Positions 19,703-31,271 of a DNA stretch of 64,000 bases are shown piece after piece. Made by a program: the position numbers and the translations under genes. The notes under the pieces were generated by a model. The model was not told where the DNA came from, ran no database searches, and saw only the letters and a list, made by a program, of their open reading frames with translations. Within the stretch, counting starts at the first letter, position 1, and each line of letters starts with the position of its first letter. The stretch is from Jaltomata sinuosa (lineage: Eukaryota; Streptophyta; Magnoliopsida; Solanales; Solanaceae), in the NCBI GenBank assembly GCA_003996215.1, contig QJPP01007589.1, positions 1 through 64,000 on the forward strand, written 5' to 3'.

Positions 19703-20530
19703 GTGTTTGATCTCCACTATATGAAGCCTAAGAAGTTCATATTTCCATTACTAAGTGTTGATGCTCAATTACAATTACTAAGTTGTGATACAAGGAAGGT
19801 ACTTCGTTTATGGTTTCTGTTAAAACAATTGTTTGGTGGAGCCACAATTGTTGTGGTCAACTTCCAAAAGGAAGAAGGGAAGTATCAGTTTGCAGCCTTC
19901 ATGCAGAGGAATGAACTTCTTGTGCTGCTCTTACCACATTTGAACACTTACAGTGTGCTTATTACCAGAACTTCTCCTTTGTGGATAGTTAAACTCTATG
20001 AAAGCGGAATTGGTATACACGCGAATGAGAATACATTACATTTCCTATATGATACATTTGGGTATGTGGAGATTGTCCAGGTTTGGTTGTTTCCAATTTT
20101 GGGTGTTGCGGCAGATAGATGACTAAAGATGGTTCTGAGAAGATGCAGTAAACCAGACAAAGATAACCCAAATGCATTCTCCAGCTTGCTTGCAACTACA
20201 TTTTGTGCACAGAGATGTGAAGTGCCTATTTCTTCATGGATCCAGAGGTTAAATTGCAGCTACTGGCACACCAAAAATATCAAGTTGAGAAATTCTGAGG
20301 GAATAACTAATTACAACTTACGGGGACTATTATGTGACATCAAAGCAGATGGAAGAAAGTTCTGTCCATGTAGACAAATTCATTGGTTTTTGTATCTTGT
20401 GAGAAAAGAATTGCATCCTCCTCCTGTCTCAAAACTTCTATTCAAAAGAGCAGGGTATTCAGTTGCATCTCTACAGTCTGAAGACATTTCAGTTGTTGAA
20501 CACTGCGTAACACTTTTGCTAATGGCATGA
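19703..20530 (+). CDS. two further unrecognised ORFs in the LARD-like element
   Basis: Frames at 19703-20122 (starting MFDLHYMKPKKFIFPLLSVD, preceded in frame by the FDPGG repeat) and 20129-20530 follow in line with only six bases between them. The second holds DIKADGRKFCPCRQIHW and ends at TGA 20528. Neither shows a known retroelement domain. They may be decayed copies of captured host exons, since the interior has none of the usual gypsy motifs until the pol-tail-like codons near 20700. Confidence 0.35.
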
Positions 20531-22223
20531 ACCACTCTTCCTTCATCTTCAATTATCGATGGTAATATGCAACTCTGGATTGCTTCAATTGAGCAACTCG
20601 TTCGATTGCAAATTGGTCATCGGCATTGGTATTTTTGTGGGTGTTCAATACTCCCTACCGCAACAATTTGAGATCATCCACTGCTAGTCTAGCATTCAAC
20701 AATGACCTTAAGGACAAGGTCAATTTTAAGCGGGAAGGATTGTCATGACTCGGATTATTAGACACATGAGAAGAGCGTGTTAGAGGTCACATGAGAGGCA
20801 CGTGCCTTTCACTTCAATATAAACACCGTGAAATTGTTGTGGAAGGAAGTAACGAAAAACTGGTATTCATTTCTCCCTCATGTTCTTCTTCTTTTCCCTC
20901 CCAAATCCTTTCTCTTCTCATCTAGATCTAATTCTCTTCTCACCTCTTCTTTTCTCTGCAAATTCAAGTTTATCAATGGAGTTTCAGCTATCCTAGTTAG
21001 CCTAGTTTAATTCAGCATTTAATTTCATTGTAATAGAATTCCATTTTCCTTTGAATATATCCAGAAAATTTCCCCAAAAAGTTCGCATTATTTTTCTATT
21101 TGTGATTTGAATTTGAGATCTTTATCGAGATCATTACAGGATTCCTTTCACCCTTATGCCCAAAACCTATGATTTTACTTTGGGTTTATAAAATTATGAA
21201 ATTAGGGTTCTTGCCCAATTTATGAAATTGTTATGAATTCAGTTTATTAGCATCAATTCATGGTTTCTAATCCTTTACCCATGATTTTATATGAGAATCT
21301 TCAAGTATTTTAAAAGCCCATGAACTTGTGAATGATTTCTAGCATGATTTCACCCTATTGCATGTTTTCGAGGTAAATTGGCATGTTTAGTTAACATGAC
21401 CTCAGGTATTTATGAAATTGCATGCTTAGTTCTTCAAGCTATGAATTTTAGAAAAGAAGTATGTTTTGAACTATGGCTATGCTACGTTTTTAAGACATGA
21501 ATCTATGAATGGCATGACATTAGATGTGTCCACATACTTTACGAACAGATTTGACATTAGATATGTCCATATTCTTTATGAACAGTCTTGGCATCTAGTT
21601 ATGCCACAGTATATATATGAGCTATAGTATCTTTTTGGGAGTAGTATTTAGCACTGAGTTGGACTAGGTTTAGCATATCCTTAAGTCCCAAAACTACGTG
21701 GCCACTGTAGGTTGCCCTCTGTGGCTCACTTCAGGATCCTTAGATATATGGTTCTAACTTTGGCCGGTTAGGACAACCTTTTATAGTGTAGGGTAGCACA
21801 CTTGATTTCACGTAGCTCACATGGTCTATGTCGGTTATGAGAATCTCCCACAGAAATGGTTTAAAGCTTATAAACGTATTTGACTCTTTGCTTTCAGATT
21901 TCAGACTTACTACTTATGCTTTACAAATATAAATATGTTTTCAGCTTATGATGTTGCATTGAGTCATTACATTACAGATTTTACTATCATTGCATGATTA
22001 CAACTTTAATTATGTTTTAAGCATGTTTTACCACGGATTATGCATATCTCACATACTCAGTACATTCCATAAATCTGACCACATACCTCTTTGTGTTGCA
22101 TCTTATTATGATGTAGATTCAGGCACTCCTTCCCAGATTCGTGGCTAGAGACCGCAGGACTTCCAGTTGTTGTTGGTGAGTCCTCATCCTTCGAGGACTA
22201 GATATGAGTTTAGCTGTCTTTAT

Positions 22224-22718
22224 GACTTTTCTTCAGTACTTAGAGTTAGTTGGGGTCTTGTCCCAGCAACTCATTATGTCAGTTTTAGAGGCTTTTCAGA
22301 CATAGCTAGACATTTAGTATTTCATGTTTCAGACTTTGATATTCTTAGACCATGATCTTTATGTTGATTTAGCTTGCTTATCACTTCAGTTTATGCTTCC
22401 GCTATTGTTATCTATGTTAAGGTTAAGTCATGCTAAGACCAAGGGTTAATTTGGGATCACTTGTGGTCTAAAGACTTTTCTTCAGTACTTAGAGTTAGCT
22501 GGGGTCTTGTACCAGCAATTCATTATGTCAGTTTAGAGGCTTTTCAGACATAGCTAGACATTTAGTATTTCATGTTTCAGACTTTTATATTCTTAGACCA
22601 TGATCTTTATGTTGATTTAGCTTGCTTATCACTTCAATTTATGCTTCAGCTATTGTTATCTATGTTAAGATTAAGTCATGCTAAGACCAAGGGTTAATTT
22701 GGGATCACTTGTGGTCTC
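22224..22718 (+). repeat. tandem duplication, two 249-bp units
   Basis: A block from GACTTTTCTTCAGTACTTAG to TTGGGATCACTTGTGGTCT is present at 22224-22472 and again at 22473-22717 with few differences. It forms the right end of the gypsy-like solo LTR. Confidence 0.85.
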
Positions 22719-22748
22719 GAATCCCGTGTTACATCCAGGAGGTAGCCT

Positions 22749-23549
22749 TGAGGCGTGACATCCAATAGCAGTTAATACATGCTTTTAGATCAAAAACTAC
22801 CAGAAAATGGAAGGAAATCCAAAAATCCCTTATAGAAACTACATTATCGATTTCTATTCGATTCTTCTATAGATAAAGAAATTTAAACTTGATTCTCCTG
22901 TTGAGTTGGAACATCCTATGCAGTTCTAGTAAGATCCTTATCACATTACAGAAATTAAAAAAAAATCCACCTTCTTACTTCGTGTTCCATATCAAAGACC
23001 TGCAACTCAACATTTGTTTTCTCCTAATATATAATCAGTATCTAATATTACCATGGTGACAAAATTAGCACATGAAACCCTAACGCGCCAAAGTTTGGGT
23101 GGGCCATTGACTTGCTCATTTATTAGCTCAACCCATTTTAGTCCAATACATTTCAACCCAAATTGACCCATGAGAAGCTTTGTCAAAATATTTGCAAAAA
23201 GACATTTTTTATTTGACATATTATATAAAGCCATAATAAAGAAAAAATTATTAGGTACTTAAAGAATATTAAAAGAATAAACAAAGAAACTAGAACTTAG
23301 TAAGAACTAGGCGAGTTGGGTTATGAACTGCTTTTTAGCCCAACCCATTTCAGCCCAAGTAACAATGACCCAATCATTTATCAACTCAGCCCACTTTAAT
23401 CCGCCCAAATTCAGCCCAACCCGCCCATGACACCCCTAAATATTACTATACTATTCAACAATGCTCTATCATCATTGATTGATCGAGCAAATACAAATTA
23501 GTGACTCTCGAATCTTCGCTCGTTTTCCTTTGTGTCTCCAACTCATCTC
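22749..23549. other. non-coding, with a GGGTTGGGC-type repeat
   Basis: No gene was seen. The part from about 23030 to 23440 is a Solanaceae repeat with recurrent 'agcccaaccca' words on this strand. It ends CCCATGACACCCCTAA, so its other strand starts with the AGGGGTGTCA end common to this repeat style. 22749-23030 has no recognised content. Confidence 0.55.
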
Positions 23550-25616
23550 TTTTTTTTAAAACGGGTAACTTGTGTGTATTAATAGACAAAACAGTACATA
23601 GGTTGTACTGAAACCATATTTATAAAAGTGCTACAGGTATACAAAATTAAAGTCATCCTAAATGCTACTCAGAGCATCAATTATATCAACAGAATCTTTT
23701 GAGTAGGTCTGTTTACCCCAAAAACACAGAAGCAATAGACAATTCAACTTTATCTTCTGCAAAGAGTTTTTTTCAACATTATCAAAACATCTGGAATTTC
23801 TTTCTTTCCAAATTTTCCACCAAAGGCCCGTTAGGACAGTTCTCCATCTATCCATGTCTATTGCCTAAAAACCCGCTTCCTCCCAACTGTTTAGAACATC
23901 AATAATCCTTTTAGGCATTATCCAAGATATTCCTCTAAGGCTGATGAACATTCTCCATAGTCGTACTGTGATTTTGCAATATAGAAATAGATGCTTAAGT
24001 ATCTCTGCGATCTCACCATAAAGAAAGCATCTGGAGCATAAGGTGAACTTTCTTTTGGTCAGATTCTCCCAAGTAAGAACAGCCTCTCTAGCCAGAAGCC
24101 AAACAAAACAAGAAACTTTATATGGAATTTTAATCTTCCAAATGCGCTTCCAAGGCTAAATCATAACTTGTTGGTTGGTCTGATTCAGTAACTTGTAGGC
24201 ACTACCCACCCCTCTTGCAGGCCACTGAAGAGTTTCAATGCCTTGTAAAACTCTGTTATCCTCTGAATCTCCTAATCACTGAACAATCTTCTAAAGATAA
24301 GATGTCATCCTTGGTTTGTTTTAAGTTTTGCAATAGTCTTGTGCTAATGAAAGTACTAAGCCAAATACAACAGGAAAAATCTTTTGTAAACAACCACTCC
24401 CAAGCCAGTTGTCCTTGCAGAAGGCAATTCTGTTTCCATCATACACTCTGATTGATGTATTGCTCTTCAATTCAATCCATAGAGCCCTTATGGATCTCCA
24501 CAGGCTAACTCCATAAGGTGTGTTTACTTCTTTGATCATCCATTTATCTTTCTCCCCATACTTTGCTTTAATGACTCTTTCCCATAGATGTTGACTCTCT
24601 TCGGTGAATCTACATAGTCACTTCATTTTAAGAGCTTTGTTCTGAAATTTCAGATTTCTAATACTCAGTCCTCCTTGATTTTTGCTAGTGATTAAGGCTT
24701 TCCACTTAACCAAGTGAAAATCTCTCTTTTTCTTGTTTCCTTGCCACGAAAAGGACCTTCTGATTTTATCAAGTTTGTTGGTAACCCCTATTGGTATCGG
24801 GAACAATGACATCATGTATGTTGGAAGTGCATCTAACACTAAGTTAATAAGAGTGAGTCAACCACCCAGAGACAGGTACTGCGACTTCCATTTAGTCAGC
24901 TTCTTTTCACATTTTTCTATAATACTGTTCCAAATCACCTTTGACTTTGATTTAGCTCCCAATGACATTCCCAAATATATAGTAGGTAAAGAACAAATAT
25001 CACCACCTGGGATTGTGGACAGTTGAACCATATCAGGCAGTTCACTGATAGGACCCAAATATACCTTCAAATAACATCAGAATCACTCTTAAGTGCTTTA
25101 GTTGCTCCCCATTAGCATCACAAAAGATTAGAATGTCGTCAGCATATTGCAGATAAGTGATTTCCAAGCTGCTATCGTCATTTTTGCCTATCGCCTTTAA
25201 CCCAACCATAGGTGTTTCCTGTCTTAATCATATTGTTAAGACCTTCCATAGCCAAAATAAATAGAAAGGGAGACAATGGGTCACCTTATCTAAGACCTCT
25301 ATGAGCACTGAAAAATCCAGCAGGCGAGCCATTGATGAGGACAGAAAAACTCACAGTTGAAATGCAGTATTTGACCTAATTAATCCATTTAGAATCAAAA
25401 CCCATCCTTTCAAGCATATTCACCAGGTAATTCATTCCATGATCATATGCCTTTTCAATATCAAGTTTGCAAAGGACTCCGGGTTTTTTAAGTATGCCCC
25501 TACAGTCCAACAGCTTCATTGGCTACCAAGACAGCATCCATGATTTGTCTTCCTTTAGTGAAAGCCATTTGTTGAGAATCCACAAGTTTAGCTATCACCC
25601 CTTTTAATCTTTCCGG
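23550..25616 (-). mobile_element. L1-type LINE, 5'-truncated reverse transcriptase half
   Basis: On the minus strand the region reads in broken frames as a plant LINE ORF2 C-terminal half. It starts with QQMAFTKGRQIMDAVLVANE, followed by KAYDHGMNYLVNMLERMGFD, FSVLINGSPAGFF and GDPLSPFLFILAMEGL. The catalytic YADD follows (about 25132-25147). Next come the thumb segments (KKLTKWKSQYLSLGG; MLDALPTYMMSLFP; FSWQGNKKKRDFHLVKW) and the terminal WWKIWKERNSRCFDN. A T-run on the + strand at 23550-23557 corresponds to the poly-A tail. Frameshifts and stops make it dead. Confidence 0.88.
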
Positions 25617-25700
25617 TAGCTAAGTTGCTCGGACTCGAGTGTAGGTGTCCGATATGGGTGTCCGATATGGGTGCAGATCTAGAGGTCGGATCCTTCATAA
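25617..25700. repeat. short MITE-like piece at a LINE/virus junction
   Basis: TAAGTTGCTCGGACTCG followed by two copies of GTGTCCGATATGGG and GTCGGATCC relates to the repeat at 13816-13920. It sits exactly between the LINE RT fragment and the first pararetroviral codons. Confidence 0.5.
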
Positions 25701-25702
25701 TC

Positions 25703-25880
25703 TAAATTTTAAGAGTAGACTACAAAGCAGCCAAAGATGTTTTACTAAAGGATGTTAAAAATTTAGTTTCTAAACAAATATTTGCTAGATGCAGCTTTGA
25801 TTTTCAAATAGAATTTATAACAGGGGAAAATAATTTTCTCCCCGATTTGTTAACAAGAAAATTTTTACAGGGAAATAATA
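25703..25880 (+). pseudogene. pararetroviral RNase H tail
   Basis: An open stretch with DYKAAKDVLLKDVKNL, FQIEFITGENNFLPDLLTRK and a following stop matches the C-terminal end of a caulimovirid RT-RNase H. The rest of the pol gene of this copy is missing upstream, where it meets the MITE piece at 25700. Confidence 0.75.
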
Positions 25881-27163
25881 AGACCCGGAACCCCAGGAAT
25901 AAGACCTCTGAGGCCCTTATTCCCAGCCTTCAAACCTGAAACAAAAGTGAAAAGACCTTTCAAAGAAGAAGATAAACCAAGACCAGAAAATAGATATTCA
26001 GTTCTGGCAGAATTTTCATATCTGCCAAAAGCTATCATTCCTTCACCATTAAAAGAACCTAAAACTAGTTTGACCAAATTACAACCTCTTAAAACAGTTT
26101 TCAGGGAAGATTCTCCTCAACAGGCAATAAAGGTATTTCTATCCAAACAAAGGATAGTTATGAGATGAAACCACCAGAGACATACGCGCAGGCAGTCCTC
26201 CCAACTACCCCAGAAAGGAACATGGAGAAAATTACTCCAAATAAAAAGCAATTTGAGATACAGTTTTGCAGGTATTGCCGATCATGGCGCTTGATAAATA
26301 ATACGAAGGCTTCGGAGTACCGGACCGATTAAAACTTTGCTATACAAATCGGAATTATGTGGAGACAGAGGATCCCCTCAAAATCTGAAGATATTATGAG
26401 TTCATTTTAACACATACCGATTCAGTGAAAATCGAGCATAAATTAGCAAATAATAATTCAGTTAGTATTCAATTCTCAAAGTTCACAATTAAAAGGATTT
26501 TAAGCCCTTTTGAATGGTTCAAGGATCATCTACATACTCCCATTCCCCTATCAAGAGCTCATCGACCCCAGACATACAACTGGTATGATTATAAGGCAGC
26601 CTGGTACAATTTCATGTATGTTATGCCCAATACTCACTCTTGGTTTGTGAAATATTCAGAGAAAATGAAAAATGCAATGATCCCCAGATTGTTTTACGAG
26701 TGGTGGAGCCAATTTGGAGGAAATAAACAGGTATTGTCAACACATTTTCAGACGCACTTTGAGAAATTCCAGGCAGAGCAAAATATTTCCACCTTACCAA
26801 AAAATGTCAAATTGTGTAAATTCTTTGTTGCTAAAAAAGGATTTTCTATATTATTTATTGGTCCTTCGATATTCATGAATTTGAAAGGATCAAGTATTTG
26901 AGTAAGACTATTAGAATTAAAGGTTGGACACCAACAGTCCAAGACACAATGGAGCATCAAGTTCTTCAGCACGAAGAGAATCTCAACTTTCCAAAGAGGA
27001 ATTAAAAAGGAGGCTCGAAGAAGCCTTATCAAGTCTAGATAAGGATACCGAACCAAAACAGATAATGGAGTTATTAGATACGGCATCCTCGAATACAAGT
27101 GAACCCAACATTGGGGATATGATGGATCCACAAGGGAAAGCTCAAGTTCATCTCCTCAACTGA
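25881..27163 (+). pseudogene. last pararetroviral ORF (TAV/inclusion-body position), plus copy, broken
   Basis: Three frame pieces follow one another: 25947-26168, 26425-26901 and 26924-27163. They match the minus-strand pieces at 34403-35616. The last one carries a serine-rich and charged region (GASSSSARRESQLSKEELKR). Position directly after RNase H and before the intergenic promoter is that of the transactivator/inclusion-body gene in caulimo- and solendoviruses. The function is inferred from position only. Frameshifts and stops separate the pieces. Confidence 0.6.
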
Positions 27164-27610
27164 AGAGAAGAGCCAGCATGCCCTTCCAGCAAAATAAAAA
27201 GTCACTACAAGTCAAGAAGTGTAAGATTTGCACAAAGTCATACAACAAAAGGACAAATAGCTATAGAATTTGCACAATATCATGAAAGAAAAAGACAAAA
27301 AGACACAAAATTCAGCAAAATGCAAGAAGACAAAAAGCAAAAAGACAGCAACATAAAATGCCAAAGTTCCATTTTCAAGAAAGCAATTTCCAACAAGATA
27401 AATATGATCTTTTATATCCATGAAAAATTAAGTCTGCCACGTGTGGACACATGATAGATAAATAGCATTAGTAGTAAATTGAGTCAGCACTTTTATATCC
27501 ACGTAATATTAAGTCTGCCACGTGTAGACACATGTTAGATAAATAGTATTACTAAGAAATTGAGTCAGCACTTGCACTTTGAGGTCTATTTAAGACCTTT
27601 ACTTTGTATG
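27164..27610 (+). promoter_or_regulatory. pararetroviral intergenic/promoter region, plus copy
   Basis: Two imperfect 80-bp units each contain TCTGCCACGTGT and AGACACATG. They are followed by TTGAGTCAGCACTTGCAC and a TATA-like TCTATTTAAGACC at 27580-27592, then ACTTTGTATGAAGAAGGGCA. The same string occurs inverted at 33850-34020. CACGTG and TGAGTCA words could bind bZIP or bHLH factors, but activity is not shown. Directly after it the sequence flips into the minus-strand RT fragment. Confidence 0.65.
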
Positions 27611-28620
27611 AAGAAGGGCATTGGAAATTTTAAGAAGACCTCTTTTATTAGGTACCATTAAAAAAGAAATTTTGGCTATAGTACTATGTATTAAAGCTGG
27701 GAATGAGGATCTTTTAAGATCTCTTTTATTAGGTATCGGGTATCTAATCCATTTTAAAACCTTATTAAGGGGCTTATAATTTATGACCAGTCTTGGGGCT
27801 CCTCTTTCCTTTTCTCCGCTATTGTTGACATAAAATGTTGAGCAACTCCGAGGTGATTTGGAAGGTCTAATATTTTTTTTATCAAGTAAATCATTGATTT
27901 CCTTTTTACAGTATTCCGTTAGTTCATGGTTCATTTGGATAGGTCTTGCCTTAGTGGGGATGACTCTTTCGTCAAATCCCTCGATATATGGTAATTCAAC
28001 AATATGTCTTTTCCTTTCCCAAAAGGCATTAGGAAAGTCCGAACAAACTTCTTGTTCGATGACATCTTGGAGGCTTTTAATTTTGGCTTCTACTTCCGGG
28101 TTTTTAAAGACGATTTAATCCTCTTAATCTTTATTTCATCTTTTAAATAGTTTATTTGTTGCGAAAGTAGATTTATCCTAAAAATGGTTTTATCCTTTAA
28201 AAAGTCACTTTCCTCTTTTGACATACTATTAAGGAAAAATAATTTTTTTTCCTAATACAGGGCGTGGATGCCATCTAACGCAACGACATATGGTTTTATT
28301 TGAGTTATAAAGGGGATACCTAATATTATTTCTTCATTTATATCCTTGGTTATTACAAAATCATTAATGAAACAAATTCTATTATTGCATATGTGTGCCC
28401 TGTGGAGTTTATAATTTATTTTGAGTCTTTCTCCTGTTACAGAGAATAATCGGGTAGTACTTTTTTTGAGGTATTTGGTAGGAATTATTCCTTCAATTAT
28501 GCAGTTTCGATCCTCACCTGTATCTAATAATACAATTTTATGAATAGCGTAGTTTTTATTTATGACTAATGTAATAGGTATATGGTAACTCTGGGCTTTA
28601 ACATTGCAATTGTTTTAATT
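27611..28620 (-). pseudogene. pararetroviral protease and N-terminal RT fragments
   Basis: On the minus strand an aspartic protease core (VLLDTGEDRNCI) is at about 28500-28545. The start of the RT (CKKEINDLLDKKNIRPSKS, then RLVINYKPLNKVLKW) is at 27720-27934. The RT is cut off before its YXDD motif at the inversion junction near 27600-27720, where a short duplicated block (CTCTTTTATTAGGTA) occurs twice. Stops and frameshifts lie between the pieces. Confidence 0.8.
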
Positions 28621-28678
28621 CCTGATTTGGTTTCTAGAGTTCCTTCTAGAGACTCTATTTCTTCATCCTCATCTTTTT

Positions 28679-31271
28679 CTAATTTCGACGTTTTTCCAGG
28701 CTCATATGACGTTGTTCTTGCTTAGGTTTCAAATCATTTATAATTTTATCGGTAAGTGATTTTGTTTCTATATTGTCAAGGCATTGCTTAACCTCCTTAA
28801 CTTCTCTTTTTATGCGTAATAATTCAGTCTGAAGATCTTGTACTGTTGTGTCAGACCTTTGTTCTTTAAATTTATTAAATACATTTTTCATATTAAAGTG
28901 TTCAATAGTTTCTTTATCCGGTTGTTGATTAAGAACTATATTTTTAATTCTATAAAATATTTTCTTTTAAGATCATGATCATCAATATGGTCAATCATCT
29001 CAAAGAAAATCTCCTTGTTACTATTGGTAATGACATTTATAGAATGGCTATCACAAGTGCAAATCGCACCGCTACATCCACAGTGATTACTTGACTCACT
29101 GTTGTCAGAACTATATGCAATATTAAGCTGGTCTTCGTCACTAAGGCTCTCCTCATAGGAAGAACTATTTTCATTTTCCTCAAGAACAGAATATAATTTA
29201 TTCTTGACTTCTTGCTCAAGTTCTAATATATTTATTTTATCTTTTCTTTTATTAGGGAGTCGGCACTCGGCAATCTCTGGATCGGTGACCAAATTTTCCA
29301 CAGTTCCAATGTTTATCAGTATTATTTTTATAAGATTTAGTGCCACCTTTAGAGGTTTCCCGTTTATGTTTCTTAAATCTTCCTTTTTTATAATGGGGGT
29401 TTTCAGATTTATTCTTATAATATTTATGTCTTCTTTTGATTTTCTTGGATGCTTCTTTTGAAGGGGCAGATAATTTAACATATCCGAAGTCCTGACAAAA
29501 ACTCCCTATCTCACTTCGTGATATTTTACTGTCCCTTTTTAGTTGATTTTTTAGTTTCATGTTTGTACATAATTCAAGTCCGGTGACATTTATAAAACTT
29601 ATAAGATCACCATAAGTTAACTGATTAAGAAATTTTACCTTCGAAACTATCTTTTAATTTTATCCTAACCTTTTCAACAAATAATGCTGGTAAACCACTT
29701 ATAAATTTTTATTTCCAATAATCTTGATTACAGTCTTCTCTAACCATGACCTTGTTGAGAAAGACATCTTTATACCATCTAAAATCGTCTGATTTTGGAC
29801 ATGATAGGTTTGATAATATCTCTAGACTCCTATCTTGGAAAAGTTGGGGTTCTCCTATAAAATATTTAGTCATGCTATAAATTAAAGTAGCGGTGGCGTT
29901 TTTCGAGATTTGATTTTCAGAAGTTTGCCCCGTAGGTTCAGTCTTAATAACTTGAGTAATAGTGGTCGCATTTAATACGCTCAATTTATTATCCTCGGTG
30001 AGGTAATTATCCCACCAATATTTTAATGTTCCCGTAAATCCTGCTATAATTAATGTGGCAGCTTATTTATCCGTAGAGTTTTTCATTCTATATGCCGTAA
30101 TGGCCATTCCCATTTCATGCAATTTATTGTATATTTGATGTTCCGGGAGTCCATCAACATTCCATTCAGCGATTTCATTTCCAGAATGTGAAGTATGAGA
30201 TAAAAATTTATTTTCCTCATACTGCATATCCGAAAAAGAGGATTTCTTATAATAGTTCATTTTATTAGAATATCTAGAACTTAACTTGTTCATGTCATTA
30301 TCAATTTTTTCAGATAAGGTTCTTATGACCTTATCATCTTTAAATTATAATTGGGATTTTAATCTTTCGTTAATTTTTTCTATAAGATCATCTATAGTTT
30401 CAAACTTTTCTTGAAATTTTGGAAATTTATCTTTTGAAAATTCTGGTAATTTAAATATTGGATGAGTTTCTAACTTCTTATCCTTATCATTGTAGAAGAA
30501 CTTGGCTTATATTTAAAGGTTGATTTATTATCAGCTTTAAGGATTTGATTGGAGACTACATATAGTAGTTGATTTGTATAATTACTTTGCTGAATTATCC
30601 GATTTATATCTTTATTTGTAGGGTCACCTTTAGTATCTAATATATCAAGTTTAAAGGGTGTAGCAGTAACAACTCTACCATCTATGGGTAAGCTAATTTT
30701 CTCTAATGGGGGAATTATAGATTCAACCACCTTTGTTTTAGTATACCATTTATTGACAATCATATTTAATGATTCTTTTTTATCATCTAATTTTCCAGTA
30801 TACTCAAACCATTTAAAAAATTCGATATTACTTCTTATTCTTTTCATATCGGTGTACCAATTTTTCCTAAAGAATATTCTTTCCTTTAATGAATATTTTT
30901 GGACATACCATTCCCGTTTTATGGCATTCTCCGGATCCGTCCAGAGTTTATCTAAACATTCAAAGTCAGGTTCAAATTCTTCATCTGACCTGATCATGCA
31001 TAAAGATATCTCTTACTCCTAGCATTTCACTAGCAGTGGGACTTTCTGGGCTTATAATTGGTTTCTTGGTAATTCTAGGTTCGTATTCCACCTTCGGAAT
31101 TGTTTTCGAAAAATTTACTCCCTTTAATTTTCTCTCTATATCTTCAAAAGTTACCTCTTTTTCTTCCTGGGTTGTCGAAAATGAGGATCTTGAAAAAGAC
31201 ATTCTTTTACTAGAAGTAGCATGACTAAAAGATTGAGATCTTAGAAATTTTAAATCTATAGATCCATCCAA
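28679..31271 (-). pseudogene. pararetroviral coat-protein region with altered zinc knuckle
   Basis: Frames at 30470-31271, 30063-30293, 29709-29984, 28936-29560 and 28679-28891 follow one another on the minus strand. They include a basic tract (KKIKRRHKYYKNKSENPHYK) and a CCHC-type knuckle (HWNCGKFGHRSRDC) in which the first cysteine position reads His. An acidic segment and a coiled-coil-like stretch follow. Order and content fit the coat-protein part of a caulimovirid polyprotein. Several stops and frameshifts interrupt it. Confidence 0.72.

Larger units (their letters stand above)
17459..21138 (+). mobile_element. non-autonomous LTR retrotransposon (LARD-like) with unusual ORFs
   Basis: LTRs at 17459-17825 and 20741-21138 are highly similar and end CATTACA. 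They are flanked by GGATT (17454-17458 and 21139-21143). The 5' LTR lacks the first seven bases (TGTCATG) present in the 3' LTR. The primer-binding site TGGTATCAGAGCC is at 17828-17840. The interior starts with a gag-like coiled-coil frame and closes with a pol-tail-like DLKDKVNFKREG before the 3' LTR. No protease, RT, integrase or RNase H motifs were found between them. Confidence 0.85.
16700..22748 (+). mobile_element. gypsy-like solo LTR, split by a nested element
   Basis: The outer parts (about 16700-17453 and 21144-22748) look like one long LTR or retrotransposon leader. The left part is rich in repeated 'cacggNccgt'-type words, a style common in Solanaceae gypsy LTRs, followed by CTAGGGTTTCATCTTC. 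The right part is non-coding and ends TGAGGCGTGACA. No gag or pol of its own is present, so a solo LTR of about 2.4 kb is the simplest reading. The exact ends and target duplication were not fixed. Confidence 0.45.
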
